A DNA stretch of 62,386 nucleotides from an uncultured Hungatella sp. (GTDB taxonomy: Bacteria > Bacillota > Clostridia > Lachnospirales > Lachnospiraceae), in contig CAMUJH010000024.1 of assembly GCA_947089145.1 (NCBI GenBank), forward strand, positions 1 to 62,386, read 5' to 3'. The notes under the pieces were generated by a model. It searched no databases and was not told where the DNA came from. It worked only from the letters and a program-made list of their open reading frames with translations. Both the position numbers and the translations under genes were made by a program. Shown piece after piece: positions 8,676 through 17,729 of this stretch (position 1 is the stretch's first letter; the number at the start of each line of letters is the position of its first letter).

Positions 8676-10019
8676 TCAATCAGGGCCAACCTGGCTCAGG
8701 AAAAAATCATAATCCCGGCATGTGATAATACTATTATGAGCAATCCCCAAACCCAGCAGCTGTTTTTCCATTTCCTCATAGTGGTTTACATTTGCCACAA
8801 TGTAAACCCCATCGAAAAAACGGGCAGCCGCACATTCCGGAGACAGGACGGGAACTCCCCTGTCCGTCTTACCCCAGAACTCTTGTTTATTATCCATATA
8901 GGCAGCAACCGTCCCCCCTGTATTTTCTATATACAGCCGGACCAGCTTTCCCATATTCCCGTTACCGAAAATAATAACGCTTCTTCCACAAGCCTGTTTC
9001 AATAACTGTTTCGTCCTTAAGGTAATCTCCTCATTTCCTCTCAGATATTCTTTCAGGCAATCTTCCGAATGCATTACTCTATCAACGATCTCCCGCTCCA
9101 TATGCATTAATTTATTTCCCTGGAACTCTCCTGAATCCATATCCCCATATAGCTCTGTAAACAGCAAATGAGCATATTCTGTCTTTTGGTTCTCTGGCAG
9201 CCTGCTGTAAAACCACGCAAGCCCGCCGATCTTCCAGCAAAAATAATATTCCTTGCACAATGCAAATATTTTTTCCCTTTCCAGACGTTTCTTAAGTTCC
9301 CGATATTCCTCCATAAGCGTTGTCATTTTCTGCGGCGCGTTCACAGAGGAATTAGGATTATCCCAGCGATAACAGTAATACGCTTCCTTCTGCACCATCA
9401 CCCGGTCTGCCTGGAACAGACTTAAAAACGCAAACGACGTATCCTGATAAGCCGCTCCCCTGGTTTCATTCATAAAAATATGATGTTCCAATAAAAACTC
9501 CCGCCGGTAGATGCCGCTCCAATACGATATGACTCCCATTTTCAGCATATAGTCATGATCCCTTGGGCATATAACCTGGTTATAGAAAGAATGATCCTCT
9601 AAAATGTTGAAGGGGAGAATCACCTTTCTTTCACCGGCACCGCAAAAGCGGTTAAAATTCGCCTTCAGAATATCCAGCCGGCTCTCTTTTGCAGTTTTAT
9701 ATTGGTTTTCATACATATCGGGCAGTATGTAATCATCCGATTCGCAGATCCCGATGTATTCTCCTTTTGCTTCCCTTAAGCCTGTATTAAACTGCATGCC
9801 TACGCTTGGCTTTGTATGAAATACCCTGATTCTGGAATCTAAACCTCTCATTTCATCTATGATTTCCAATGTCCCGTCCGTACTTCCGCCGTCAATGATA
9901 AGGATCTCTATTTCCTTTAAGGTCTGGTTCATGACGCTGCGGATACATTCTTCAATATGGCAGATGCCATTTTTTACGTAGATCAACACAGAAACCTTTA
10001 TAGTTTCCATATCATCCAT
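8676..10019 (-). CDS. GT2 glycosyltransferase with C-terminal Rossmann-like module
   Basis: A 447-residue protein. Residues ~6-240 are a family 2 GT-A domain (VSVLIYVKNG, DGGSTDGT, CESDDYI). Residues ~345-440 carry the recurrent module (VIIFGNGNMGKLV, YMDNKQEFWG, VYIVANVNHYEEM). GGAAGTGAGG precedes the ATG. It is clearly paralogous to the protein at 13549-14958 over both parts, so duplication of the whole two-domain gene is likely. It probably adds a sugar to the cluster glycan in the cytoplasm; donor unknown. Confidence 0.8.
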   Translation of the reverse strand: MDDMETIKVSVLIYVKNGICHIEECIRSVMNQTLKEIEILIIDGGSTDGTLEIIDEMRGLDSRIRVFHTKPSVGMQFNTGLREAKGEYIGICESDDYILPDMYENQYKTAKESRLDILKANFNRFCGAGERKVILPFNILEDHSFYNQVICPRDHDYMLKMGVISYWSGIYRREFLLEHHIFMNETRGAAYQDTSFAFLSLFQADRVMVQKEAYYCYRWDNPNSSVNAPQKMTTLMEEYRELKKRLEREKIFALCKEYYFCWKIGGLAWFYSRLPENQKTEYAHLLFTELYGDMDSGEFQGNKLMHMEREIVDRVMHSEDCLKEYLRGNEEITLRTKQLLKQACGRSVIIFGNGNMGKLVRLYIENTGGTVAAYMDNKQEFWGKTDRGVPVLSPECAAARFFDGVYIVANVNHYEEMEKQLLGLGIAHNSIITCRDYDFFLSQVGPD

Positions 10020-10041
10020 TGCCTCACTTCCTTTCCGATCC

Positions 10042-10977
10042 TCATAAGTATTCCTTTATCATAAAATCAGCAGTTTTTTTAATCCCCTCTTGTAGAGACA
10101 CAGGGTTTAATTTTCCAAAATGTCTTTCATATTTTGAAATATCAAGATAATTTACGGGGACATCTACGGGCCTTCCCCGGATATGCCTGACTTTCAGCTC
10201 TATATCCAGCGTTTCCTCAATTGTCTTCAGCAGCTGGTTAATACTGGTTCCCACTCCTCTGCCCACATTATACAATCTTTCATCTCCCTCACTGTTCCCA
10301 ATATTTATAATTGCCTTTATGGCATCGTCAATATAAATATAGTCCCTGACAACAGTGCCGTCGCCATAGACAAAGATTTCTTCCTTTTTCAAAGCTTTAT
10401 ATGTAAAAGTTGTTACTGCTCCTAATATGCCATCGGGTCTTTGGTATGGCCCAAAGGGGTTCGAAAGCCGTATGATGCGATAATCCAGCCCGTACATATA
10501 CTGGTACAAATACAGCAGTTTTTCATTCATTACCTTCTGCACGCCATAGGAATTAATCGGATTTGTCTCCATGCCTTCTTTTAAGGGACATGGATGCTCC
10601 ATCCCATATACGGTTCCTCCGGATGAAAGAAAAATCACCCGCTTCACGCCGCATCTTACACATGCCTCCAATAATCTGGAAGTTAATTCAACATTATCCC
10701 TGATTTCTTCAGAAATAAGGTGGTTCGACGTGGTCGGTACTGTTGTGCTAATCAGATGATAGACCACATCCTGTCCTCTGAGCAATTCGTCGAAGCCTGT
10801 TGCCATGGAAAGGCTCATCTGCTTTCTGTTAATTCGAACCGCTTTTGATATATGGATTCTGTCTAAGGCGTCCCGATCCTTATCCACTAATGTAAGCGTA
10901 TTCTCATGAAAGCTTCCCATTCTGACTGCCAAATTTGTTCCGATAAATCCAGCTGCCCCGAGTATCACAATTTTCAT
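10042..10977 (-). CDS. NAD-dependent epimerase/dehydratase (extended SDR, UDP-glucose 4-epimerase-like)
   Basis: A 311-residue extended short-chain dehydrogenase/reductase acting on nucleotide sugars. GAAGFIG at residues 7-13 binds NAD, S118-S119 and the SYGVQK motif (Y144, K148) form the active site, and RDYIYIDDA is the typical substrate-side motif. The ATG at 10977 is chosen since AGGA lies 9 bp upstream, whereas the in-frame ATG at 10986 leaves no spacing. It most likely epimerises C4 of a UDP-hexose, though GDP- or dTDP-sugars cannot be excluded. Confidence 0.8.
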   Translation of the reverse strand: MKIVILGAAGFIGTNLAVRMGSFHENTLTLVDKDRDALDRIHISKAVRINRKQMSLSMATGFDELLRGQDVVYHLISTTVPTTSNHLISEEIRDNVELTSRLLEACVRCGVKRVIFLSSGGTVYGMEHPCPLKEGMETNPINSYGVQKVMNEKLLYLYQYMYGLDYRIIRLSNPFGPYQRPDGILGAVTTFTYKALKKEEIFVYGDGTVVRDYIYIDDAIKAIINIGNSEGDERLYNVGRGVGTSINQLLKTIEETLDIELKVRHIRGRPVDVPVNYLDISKYERHFGKLNPVSLQEGIKKTADFMIKEYL

Positions 10978-10989
10978 ATAAATCATTCC

Positions 10990-12351
10990 TTAATTTGTAT
11001 TTCCGGTATTTACGTCATACCAGACAATCTTATCCGGGGCAATCCCTTTGCATACCAGTTCTTCTCTTATTTCTCCCGCCGTATCTTTCTCTAAAACAGC
11101 GATAAAAATAAAATCAAACTCTAACTGACAAATTTCTTCCGGCGGCTTTACTTTAACAGCTTCCTCTGTGATCTTCTTATAGTTCCTATCTGCAGCGGCC
11201 ACAAGATGAATATTTTTTGAATTCAAAATCTGATGACAAAAGTCCCGTCCAATCTCTCCATATCCATAAATCACTAATCCGGCACCTTGGGGAAATATTT
11301 CCTCTGGAAAATACCACCTTTTTCTCTCTATTAAGCGGGAAAGATTATCTGCGCAGGCATTAAGCTCCGCTATATGCCTTACTAAATACTCTTCCTCTGT
11401 CAGCCGCATCACTTTTTGTATGTTCTCATAAACAATTTCATTGTAATAAAGCTTGTCCGAATATCCTGGCAGTCCTAATTGAGGAATCCCTTCTGATTTC
11501 GCATACTGATAGTATTCATGAAAATAGCTTGTGCCGCTCATGTCGTATAGGTTCCATACAATATAGTCAGCCGCCCTGTTAAGAAAGCTCTTCTCTGTCT
11601 GTCGGAACAGTTTTCGCGTCTTTAAAGCCTTGTGCTCCCCGCTCAGCATTTCAAACCCGCATCTCCACCAACGATGCCTTGTGTTTTCTATAGAATTGGG
11701 AACGTTTGTTCTGTGGGTCACCAAGATCTCATCAATCACTGCGATGCGCCGTGCTTCCGCAAACGCCAGATCAACAAACAATTCATCATTCGCCACCCTG
11801 GTATCCTGAAAATAAAGACGCTTCTTTTGAATAAAGTCCCGGCAATACAGCTTATCCCAAGGCCATCCGGAAGTAAGCTGAAAAATATAGTCTGGTATTT
11901 CCTTCCATGAAAAAAAATCTTCAGACGGTATAACCGCCTTATTTAAAGCTCCCTTTAGAGGGCAAAGCTTCCCTTTCTTTTCATCGAAGCCCTGGCTGTC
12001 GCATATTACAATGTCAGCATCGGTATCCTCTGCCCTTCCCACCATTTTTTCAATCATTTGAGCATCAAAAAAATCATCTGCATCCAGGAATATAATGTAT
12101 TTGCCTTTTGAAGCCTCTAATCCCCTGTTCCTTGCAGCCCCCGCAAACCTGCGCTCCTGCTCCAGCAATTTTATCCTGCTGTCCCACTTCATATAAGCGC
12201 AGATCATATCCCTGCTATGATCATTCGATCCGTCATCTACACATACAATCTCAAGGTTCCTATAAGACTGCCCTGCAATGCTGTCCATACACTCAGATAA
12301 ATATTTTTCTGCATTATATACAGGTACCACAACAGAAACTAATGGTTTCAT
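10990..12351 (-). CDS. GT2 glycosyltransferase with C-terminal Rossmann-like module
   Basis: A 453-residue protein that begins MKPLVSVVVPVYN. The GT-A domain shows VDDGSNDHS and LDADDFFD (metal-binding). The last ~95 residues are the recurrent module (LVIYGYGEIGRDF, AAADRN, FIFIAVLEKD). The ATG at 12351 has AAGGGA upstream; an in-frame ATG at 12366, forming an ATGA overlap with the previous stop, is also possible. Cytoplasmic, no membrane segment. It acts in glycan elongation; the specificity cannot be read from sequence. Confidence 0.8.
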   Translation of the reverse strand: MKPLVSVVVPVYNAEKYLSECMDSIAGQSYRNLEIVCVDDGSNDHSRDMICAYMKWDSRIKLLEQERRFAGAARNRGLEASKGKYIIFLDADDFFDAQMIEKMVGRAEDTDADIVICDSQGFDEKKGKLCPLKGALNKAVIPSEDFFSWKEIPDYIFQLTSGWPWDKLYCRDFIQKKRLYFQDTRVANDELFVDLAFAEARRIAVIDEILVTHRTNVPNSIENTRHRWWRCGFEMLSGEHKALKTRKLFRQTEKSFLNRAADYIVWNLYDMSGTSYFHEYYQYAKSEGIPQLGLPGYSDKLYYNEIVYENIQKVMRLTEEEYLVRHIAELNACADNLSRLIERKRWYFPEEIFPQGAGLVIYGYGEIGRDFCHQILNSKNIHLVAAADRNYKKITEEAVKVKPPEEICQLEFDFIFIAVLEKDTAGEIREELVCKGIAPDKIVWYDVNTGNTN

Positions 12352-12362
12352 CTGTTTTCCCT

Positions 12363-13586
12363 TCATGTTTTCTCAATTTTATACTGCGACCAGACAAGTT
12401 TCTCTTCTGGAATCCCCAAACCTATAAGGTCTTTCCATGCATGCCCCGCTATCTGCTTATCCTCAATCGCAATGATCGCATACTGATACTCTGCGCTCTT
12501 TTCCAGAAGCGTGCAGGGAGGCTCTATGACTTTGCCATATTGAAATCTTCCGTGATTTTTATCTGCCCAAATTACAACCTCTGCGTAATTGGTGATTTGC
12601 ATTTGCTTATAAAAAGCTTTTCCGACCTGCCCCGCCCCATAGATTGCGATTTTGCTTCTGGGCACAATACTGGAATATGGAAATGGAAATGTCGTGCAGC
12701 TGTCATATATTTCTTTTTCTTTTCTCACATCCACAATGGATTTCCATGCAGCCCTTCTGGCTATGCCAGCCTTCTCCGCTAAATCCCAGAACGTATCCGC
12801 CATCGGAAAATCCGGATGGGTCCATGGCTTTATTTTCCCGGTAAAATGTATGATATATGGCTCTTGTGCCGTATTTTTATAAGCCTTTCGGTATTCCTCA
12901 TACATAGTCTCCATTTTCCACAGATACTGCCATTGAAAATTCCACCGGTCATCTAATAGTTTGCATTGTTCATACAAGACTATGTTCAATGCGTCATTAT
13001 CAGCATAGATCAGTTTCCGTTTGTCTCTTTTGTAATCTTCAGAAAGTAAATCAAGGCATTTTTCTCTCACATAATTTTCTTCAAAAACTTTAGTATTTAG
13101 GAGCATAACGCCGGAATTAAAAGTTTTTGTACAGTCAAGATTTCCGATCTTCCTGTCATGCCGATCCAGATATGCGCACGGGACATCCCTTACCACTCCA
13201 ACAGCATATTCCTCTAAATCACTGTCAAATAATTCCGAAATGTCATGTAAAACGCAGAGATCCGAATCAAGATAAAGAATTTTTTCATACTCAGGAAATG
13301 CCAAAGGAATAAACATTCGATAATATGTCTGTACCGGGAAATGCGCCGTTCGCTGTAACTCTGCATGTTTTACTATATCAAAGATATCCACGCACCTTAC
13401 GGTTACATGTTGTCCTGACAGGCTCTCTAGTAAATCTATATCCTCCTGAGCCAAATCCGTTATCATTATGTATATGTGATAAATATTCCTTTTGTCTGAC
13501 ACATTAATAATAGAGAATAGGGAAATATAGCAGTTTAGGACATAAGCGCTATCTGTTGTTGTCACAATTGGTATTATCTTTTCCAT
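12363..13586 (-). CDS. GT8 glycosyltransferase with C-terminal Rossmann-like module
   Basis: A 407-residue protein starting MEKIIPIVTTTDSAY, typical of family 8 retaining transferases (UDP-glucose or UDP-galactose donors). ILYLDSDLCVL contains the DxD metal site, and FNSGVMLLN and IHFTGKIKPW are family hallmarks. Residues ~310-400 carry the recurrent module (IAIYGAGQVGKAF, IWADKN, YAIIAIEDKQ). The ATG at 13586 has AGGAGGAG upstream and overlaps the preceding gene by 38 bp. It is probably a glucosyl- or galactosyltransferase of the cluster. Confidence 0.82.
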   Translation of the reverse strand: MEKIIPIVTTTDSAYVLNCYISLFSIINVSDKRNIYHIYIMITDLAQEDIDLLESLSGQHVTVRCVDIFDIVKHAELQRTAHFPVQTYYRMFIPLAFPEYEKILYLDSDLCVLHDISELFDSDLEEYAVGVVRDVPCAYLDRHDRKIGNLDCTKTFNSGVMLLNTKVFEENYVREKCLDLLSEDYKRDKRKLIYADNDALNIVLYEQCKLLDDRWNFQWQYLWKMETMYEEYRKAYKNTAQEPYIIHFTGKIKPWTHPDFPMADTFWDLAEKAGIARRAAWKSIVDVRKEKEIYDSCTTFPFPYSSIVPRSKIAIYGAGQVGKAFYKQMQITNYAEVVIWADKNHGRFQYGKVIEPPCTLLEKSAEYQYAIIAIEDKQIAGHAWKDLIGLGIPEEKLVWSQYKIEKT

Positions 13587-14958
13587 CCCTTTTCTCCTCC
13601 TGCAAACTGAATTCCAGGGCATTATGAGGATCTATCTCGATCGCTCTGCAAATATTTTGTAATTTTATTCCCATGGCAATAAGCTGATCATAAATTTCTT
13701 TCCAATAATTAACGTTTGCAACAATAAAGAGAACATCATCCTTAAGGACGCCGTCCGGCGGCATAATTTCCAATCCCATTATGTTCTTATGCCATAAAGA
13801 AGAATCGTTATCGCAGAAACATATGACTCCCTCATAATCATTCTTCTTCAGCAATCCATAGCATGAAGTTCCCCGCTCCCCCGCCCCAAAAATCACTGCC
13901 TTTTTGTACTTCTTTACATATTTAAAAAAAACACTTGTATTCTTCTTTCGTATCTTCTCCATTTCCCTCTCATAGGAGTCAAAAATGTCATGATCGTCCA
14001 GAAGCAATGCCAGTTCGATGGAAGCGTTTAAATTCCCATATGCCAATTCCTCATAACTTAAATCTTTATAAAACCTCTTTAATATCCGTTTAAATTTTTC
14101 AACACCGGCCTTAGTCTCCTCTGTGGCCTCCTCCCACTCTGGCAGCCGTCTATAGAACCCGCAGAACAAACTTAAAAAGCGGCTGAAAATTACCGTCTGT
14201 ATTCTCTTATCCGCTAGTCTTCTTTCAGTCAGGAATTGATACATATATTCATATTCCTGCACAATAAACAGCAAGCTCCTCTGATCGTATGCAGAGGAAT
14301 TTATATTATCCCTCCGATATCTGTTGGCATCTTCATGAACGTACATAATTCTGTCTGCCAGCAGAAAGGTCTGTAAAATAAAGCCCACATCTTGAAACGC
14401 CGCCTTGGGAGTTTCATTTAGCCTTATGTCATTCGCCTGAATAAACCGCCGGTTATATATCCCGTTCCACATATTTATATCACGGTACAAAATATCCGGA
14501 TGATCAGCCGGACGGATGATCTCCCCGTACAACTTTCTTTTTGGAGAATCCAAAATGCGGTAATTAAGAAAAAGCCTGTCCCCCCTGCCGCCAATAAACA
14601 TATCAAAATCTGATTTTATAAAATCGAGAATATTGCCCTTTGCCAGCTCATACAGCCGCTCATACATTGCAGGAGCTACATAGTCATCCGCTTCACAGAA
14701 TCCTACGTACTCGCCAGAAGATGCCTGGATTCCTAAATTCGTCTGATATCCCATGCTCTTTTTATCTGAATGGAGAAGCTTGATTCTGTCATCACCTCTT
14801 TCATAATCTCTCAGCACTTCCAGCGTCCCGTCTGTTGAGCCTGCGTCAACGATAATGATCTCTATCTCCTTTAAGGTCTGAGAAATAACGCTGTCTATGC
14901 ATTCCGCAATGTATTTCACTCCGTTAAATACAGGGATAACAACTGATACCTTTTTCAT
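13549..14958 (-). CDS. GT2 glycosyltransferase with C-terminal Rossmann-like module (paralogue of 8676-10019)
   Basis: A 469-residue protein. The GT-A domain has VSVVIPVFNG, DAGSTDGT and CEADDYV. The C-terminal module starts near residue 352 (AVIFGAGERGTSCY, FCDNDSS, VLFIVANVNYWKEI) and is followed by a polar tail rich in Lys, Asp and Asn. The shared wording SQTLKEIEI and FIVANVNY with the 8676 protein shows recent common ancestry. GGAG lies 10 bp before the ATG. Role: sugar transfer, donor unknown. Confidence 0.8.
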   Translation of the reverse strand: MKKVSVVIPVFNGVKYIAECIDSVISQTLKEIEIIIVDAGSTDGTLEVLRDYERGDDRIKLLHSDKKSMGYQTNLGIQASSGEYVGFCEADDYVAPAMYERLYELAKGNILDFIKSDFDMFIGGRGDRLFLNYRILDSPKRKLYGEIIRPADHPDILYRDINMWNGIYNRRFIQANDIRLNETPKAAFQDVGFILQTFLLADRIMYVHEDANRYRRDNINSSAYDQRSLLFIVQEYEYMYQFLTERRLADKRIQTVIFSRFLSLFCGFYRRLPEWEEATEETKAGVEKFKRILKRFYKDLSYEELAYGNLNASIELALLLDDHDIFDSYEREMEKIRKKNTSVFFKYVKKYKKAVIFGAGERGTSCYGLLKKNDYEGVICFCDNDSSLWHKNIMGLEIMPPDGVLKDDVLFIVANVNYWKEIYDQLIAMGIKLQNICRAIEIDPHNALEFSLQEEKRDGKDNTNCDNNR

Positions 14959-15011
14959 TTATCATTTTCTCCAATGCTTTTTCCTTATTGGCATCCTTAA
15001 ATCTGCGGCCC

Positions 15012-15491
15012 TCAAATCTCATATAAAATGTCCTCCAGGGAGACAATGGGGCAGCTTACTTTTTCACCTAAGTCTTCCTCTATCTCATCAAAAAATTTAA
15101 TGGGGGTAACGACGATGGCATCAACGTTCTCCAGTGCGTCGTCCTTTGTCACCATTTCAAACTCCGCACAAATGGAATCTGCCCTTTGGTCAATACCGTA
15201 TTTCACTTTAATGCCGGTTCCCTCCAATTCGTCTGCAAGGGCCTCTCCCGCATAGCTCATCCCATAGATAGCTATTTCGTGATATCCCTTTTCCTCAAAA
15301 TACGCGGAAAGGTTCTTTCCCTCCTGTTTTACCTTTACCCACTGCCGCATCATTAAAAACAAGGCCAAATGCTTGTCCGATAATTCCTGCAGGCTGTCAG
15401 CTTTTATCTTCATCCGCCTTCTGCTTTCCAAAGTCCCCACTGCCAGTGCACCTGCCAGCAATGATAAAACTCCAATGCCCTTATTTTTCAT
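15012..15491 (-). CDS. Stand-alone Rossmann-like module with N-terminal hydrophobic segment
   Basis: A 159-residue protein with a short hydrophobic N-terminus (residues ~5-20, GVLSLLAGALAVGTL) followed by a basic, helical linker. The same nucleotide-binding-like module found on neighbouring transferases comes next (residues ~72-155; IAIYGMSYAGEAL, YGIDQR, DAIVVTPIKF). It is the only copy without an enzyme domain and the only one with a possible membrane anchor. It might tether or sense, but no function is established. Confidence 0.6.
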   Translation of the reverse strand: MKNKGIGVLSLLAGALAVGTLESRRRMKIKADSLQELSDKHLALFLMMRQWVKVKQEGKNLSAYFEEKGYHEIAIYGMSYAGEALADELEGTGIKVKYGIDQRADSICAEFEMVTKDDALENVDAIVVTPIKFFDEIEEDLGEKVSCPIVSLEDILYEI

Positions 15492-15495
15492 TTTC

Positions 15496-16524
15496 TTATC
15501 TTCCCTTCCTATTTAGTATGGCAAACAATTTTCTGGCAATCTGTTCCTCGGAGTGACAAAGCCGCATGTGATTCAACGCCCGCTCCCCCATCCTTCTGTT
15601 TTCCGCTTTGCCACCGCAATATGCCGTTTTCATCGCCCCGCTCAAATCCTCTTTATACATATATAAAAATTTTTCTTTTGCAAAATCCCTGGCCATGCAG
15701 ATATCGGGGGCTATAACCGTCCTTGCATTAGAAAATGACTGGATCATAACCCCGGAGTTCATACTGGTCTTATCCTGATACGGCAGGACTACCACATCTG
15801 ATATCCCGATAAGCCCATCCAAGACTTCATCCGGCAAGTACCGCATGTCCAAAATAATGTGACGATCCCCTTGGCATAAATCTCTGATTTGTTTTGCATA
15901 TCTCCGGTTTACCGGATTTCCAGCTATGATTAGTTTAGCGTCAGCTGCCCCTAACCTCTTAAACGCCTCTATCCCCGCTTCAATATTCTTATAGGGCCTG
16001 ATAAGTCCGAATATAAGAAAGACAAAATCCTTGTCGGAAATCCCGTATTTGCCTCGGACATTATCTAAATCAATGGCATCAGCCCGGCTTTTGTACATAA
16101 TGTGCGGAATATAGGCGGCCTTCCTGCAGTTCTTTTTATAATTAGGAATATATTTTTTACTGTTTCTCGAAAGCAGGCAGATGGTATCCGACATGTTGGA
16201 CAGCCAAAGCATATTATTCAATGCCTTGTGTTCCCCAATCATGTCATGGGGCATTTTGTTGTGGAAAAACCAAATAATCCGTGCGCCAGACAACTTGTAT
16301 AGAAATAGTTGAAGTTTCATCCTTCCATCCAGGTATTCCTCCACCCAATTTAAGATAACCGCCTTTGTGCGAAGCATCTCAAAAATATGGGCGGGTTCGG
16401 CAAGGCTTCCCTTTACAACATACTTTCTTTTCAGCACCGCTGCAGTATTCGCCAAGATCCCATTTGTAAATTTATTGCTTTCTGAATACGGTATATAGAT
16501 TATCTGGTTGCGATCCCATATCAT
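15496..16524 (-). CDS. GT4-type glycosyltransferase
   Basis: A 342-residue GT-B enzyme. The C-terminal half shows VFLIFGLIRPYKNIEAGI, KLIIAGNP and VVLPYQDKTSMNSGV, the usual donor-site arrangement in family 4. AGGAAAATATA precedes the ATG. It starts after an 89-bp gap from the next gene upstream, the longest gap within this part of the cluster. Membrane-associated or soluble in the cytoplasm; donor unknown. Confidence 0.78.
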   Translation of the reverse strand: MIWDRNQIIYIPYSESNKFTNGILANTAAVLKRKYVVKGSLAEPAHIFEMLRTKAVILNWVEEYLDGRMKLQLFLYKLSGARIIWFFHNKMPHDMIGEHKALNNMLWLSNMSDTICLLSRNSKKYIPNYKKNCRKAAYIPHIMYKSRADAIDLDNVRGKYGISDKDFVFLIFGLIRPYKNIEAGIEAFKRLGAADAKLIIAGNPVNRRYAKQIRDLCQGDRHIILDMRYLPDEVLDGLIGISDVVVLPYQDKTSMNSGVMIQSFSNARTVIAPDICMARDFAKEKFLYMYKEDLSGAMKTAYCGGKAENRRMGERALNHMRLCHSEEQIARKLFAILNRKGR

Positions 16525-16572
16525 TATATTTTCCTTTCATACTAAAACCGTTTTAACTGTTTTCTCCGGGCT

Positions 16573-16614
16573 AGAGCGTGTTTGAAAATTCATTCCAGTG
16601 AATAAAGCACTCGC
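16573..16614. repeat. Short imperfect palindromic element with AGAGCGTGTTTGAAA motif
   Basis: The 89-bp gap holds an imperfect inverted repeat: AGCG...CGCT outer arms and ATTCA/TGAAT inner arms around CTGG. Its first 15 bases (16573-16587) recur exactly, inverted, at 59403-59417, and nearly so at 31532-31546. It may be a dispersed extragenic palindrome or a weak attenuator in the operon. Confidence 0.35.
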
Positions 16615-17708
16615 TATTTCCGCAGCGCTGTACTAGCAGTATCACTTTTCCCATAACTCCATTGTAAATCGTCAAAAACAATACCCGCATTTAATTGATT
16701 CATAAATCTCTGCAATCTTTTTTTGCACCTTTCCATCTGATACCCTTCCAATTTATTTGCAATAGTAATGTCTCCTTCTTCATAAGATCTGATCAGTTCC
16801 GGGATGTCAGACAGTGTATTATACCCCAGTCCCCGTATCTTGTTTTGCTCCAACAGCCTTTTCGGCGCAATAGGGACCGCCCCTAAAAAAATCCCCTCCA
16901 GCAGCACTCCGCTTGTCCTGCCATCATAGCATTTCATATCATATGGCAAAACCACGTATTTATATTCAGACAAATATTCCATATAGATGTCATAAGGCAA
17001 ATTTTTATTCTCAATCTTTATATTTTCCGTTTGAAGGCCCCTTATTCTTGTATAAGTTTCTCTGCTCTGAAATTTCCCTGCAATTAAAACGGGAATATCC
17101 GTTTTCCTCATAACCCGCACAAAACCCTCTATATCTTTGCTCCCCCGGATTTCTCCCAGGCAAATGCACCCATTTTTTTCGATTTCTTTACGGTATTTCA
17201 ATATCTGATCAGTTATAAAATAATCCGGCAGTCTAATATATGGAACCTTCGGTTTATATGTATAATTCGTTACAATACATCCGTCTAGATTGTTCAGCCC
17301 TTTTCTTACTAAAAATCTCCGGAAAGGTTTGTCACTTAAATGATTTCGAATATACGAGTTCCAATTCTCATAGGTAACTGCTACTATTTTCCGTTTTCCT
17401 TTAAACAGCGCAATCCCCCACAGCAGCGCTTCTAATGTATAGGTATAAACTAAGACGTCGCCTTTTGCCAAAATTAATGATGCAAAATAATTACATATCA
17501 TCTTAAAATTTTCATTTTTAGTTCCAGGATATCTGGAGCAAGGCAAGGCCCTCCCCTTGCCTTGCAGTTTTGCAATGTAAGCTTTTCCTGCCAAAATCTC
17601 GATATCACCTTCAAACAGCTCTGGAAGCTCCTTTAGTACTTTTAAGCCATGCCCAATGGGTTCTCCCCTATCATCGAGTATACTTCCCGTATCTACTAAG
17701 CTTATCAT
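16614..17708 (-). CDS. GT-B glycosyltransferase (GT4-like)
   Basis: A 364-residue protein with the tail half of a GT-B enzyme: CICLGEIRGSKDIEGF, VLIAGKF, YVVLPYDMKCYDGRTSGVLLEGI, which matches the donor-binding region of family-4-like transferases. AGAGG lies upstream of the ATG at a long spacing. Base composition begins to drop here towards the AT-rich right half of the cluster. Donor and acceptor are unknown. Confidence 0.7.
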   Translation of the reverse strand: MISLVDTGSILDDRGEPIGHGLKVLKELPELFEGDIEILAGKAYIAKLQGKGRALPCSRYPGTKNENFKMICNYFASLILAKGDVLVYTYTLEALLWGIALFKGKRKIVAVTYENWNSYIRNHLSDKPFRRFLVRKGLNNLDGCIVTNYTYKPKVPYIRLPDYFITDQILKYRKEIEKNGCICLGEIRGSKDIEGFVRVMRKTDIPVLIAGKFQSRETYTRIRGLQTENIKIENKNLPYDIYMEYLSEYKYVVLPYDMKCYDGRTSGVLLEGIFLGAVPIAPKRLLEQNKIRGLGYNTLSDIPELIRSYEEGDITIANKLEGYQMERCKKRLQRFMNQLNAGIVFDDLQWSYGKSDTASTALRK

Positions 17709-17729
17709 ATATGTTGCTACCTCTCTTCA

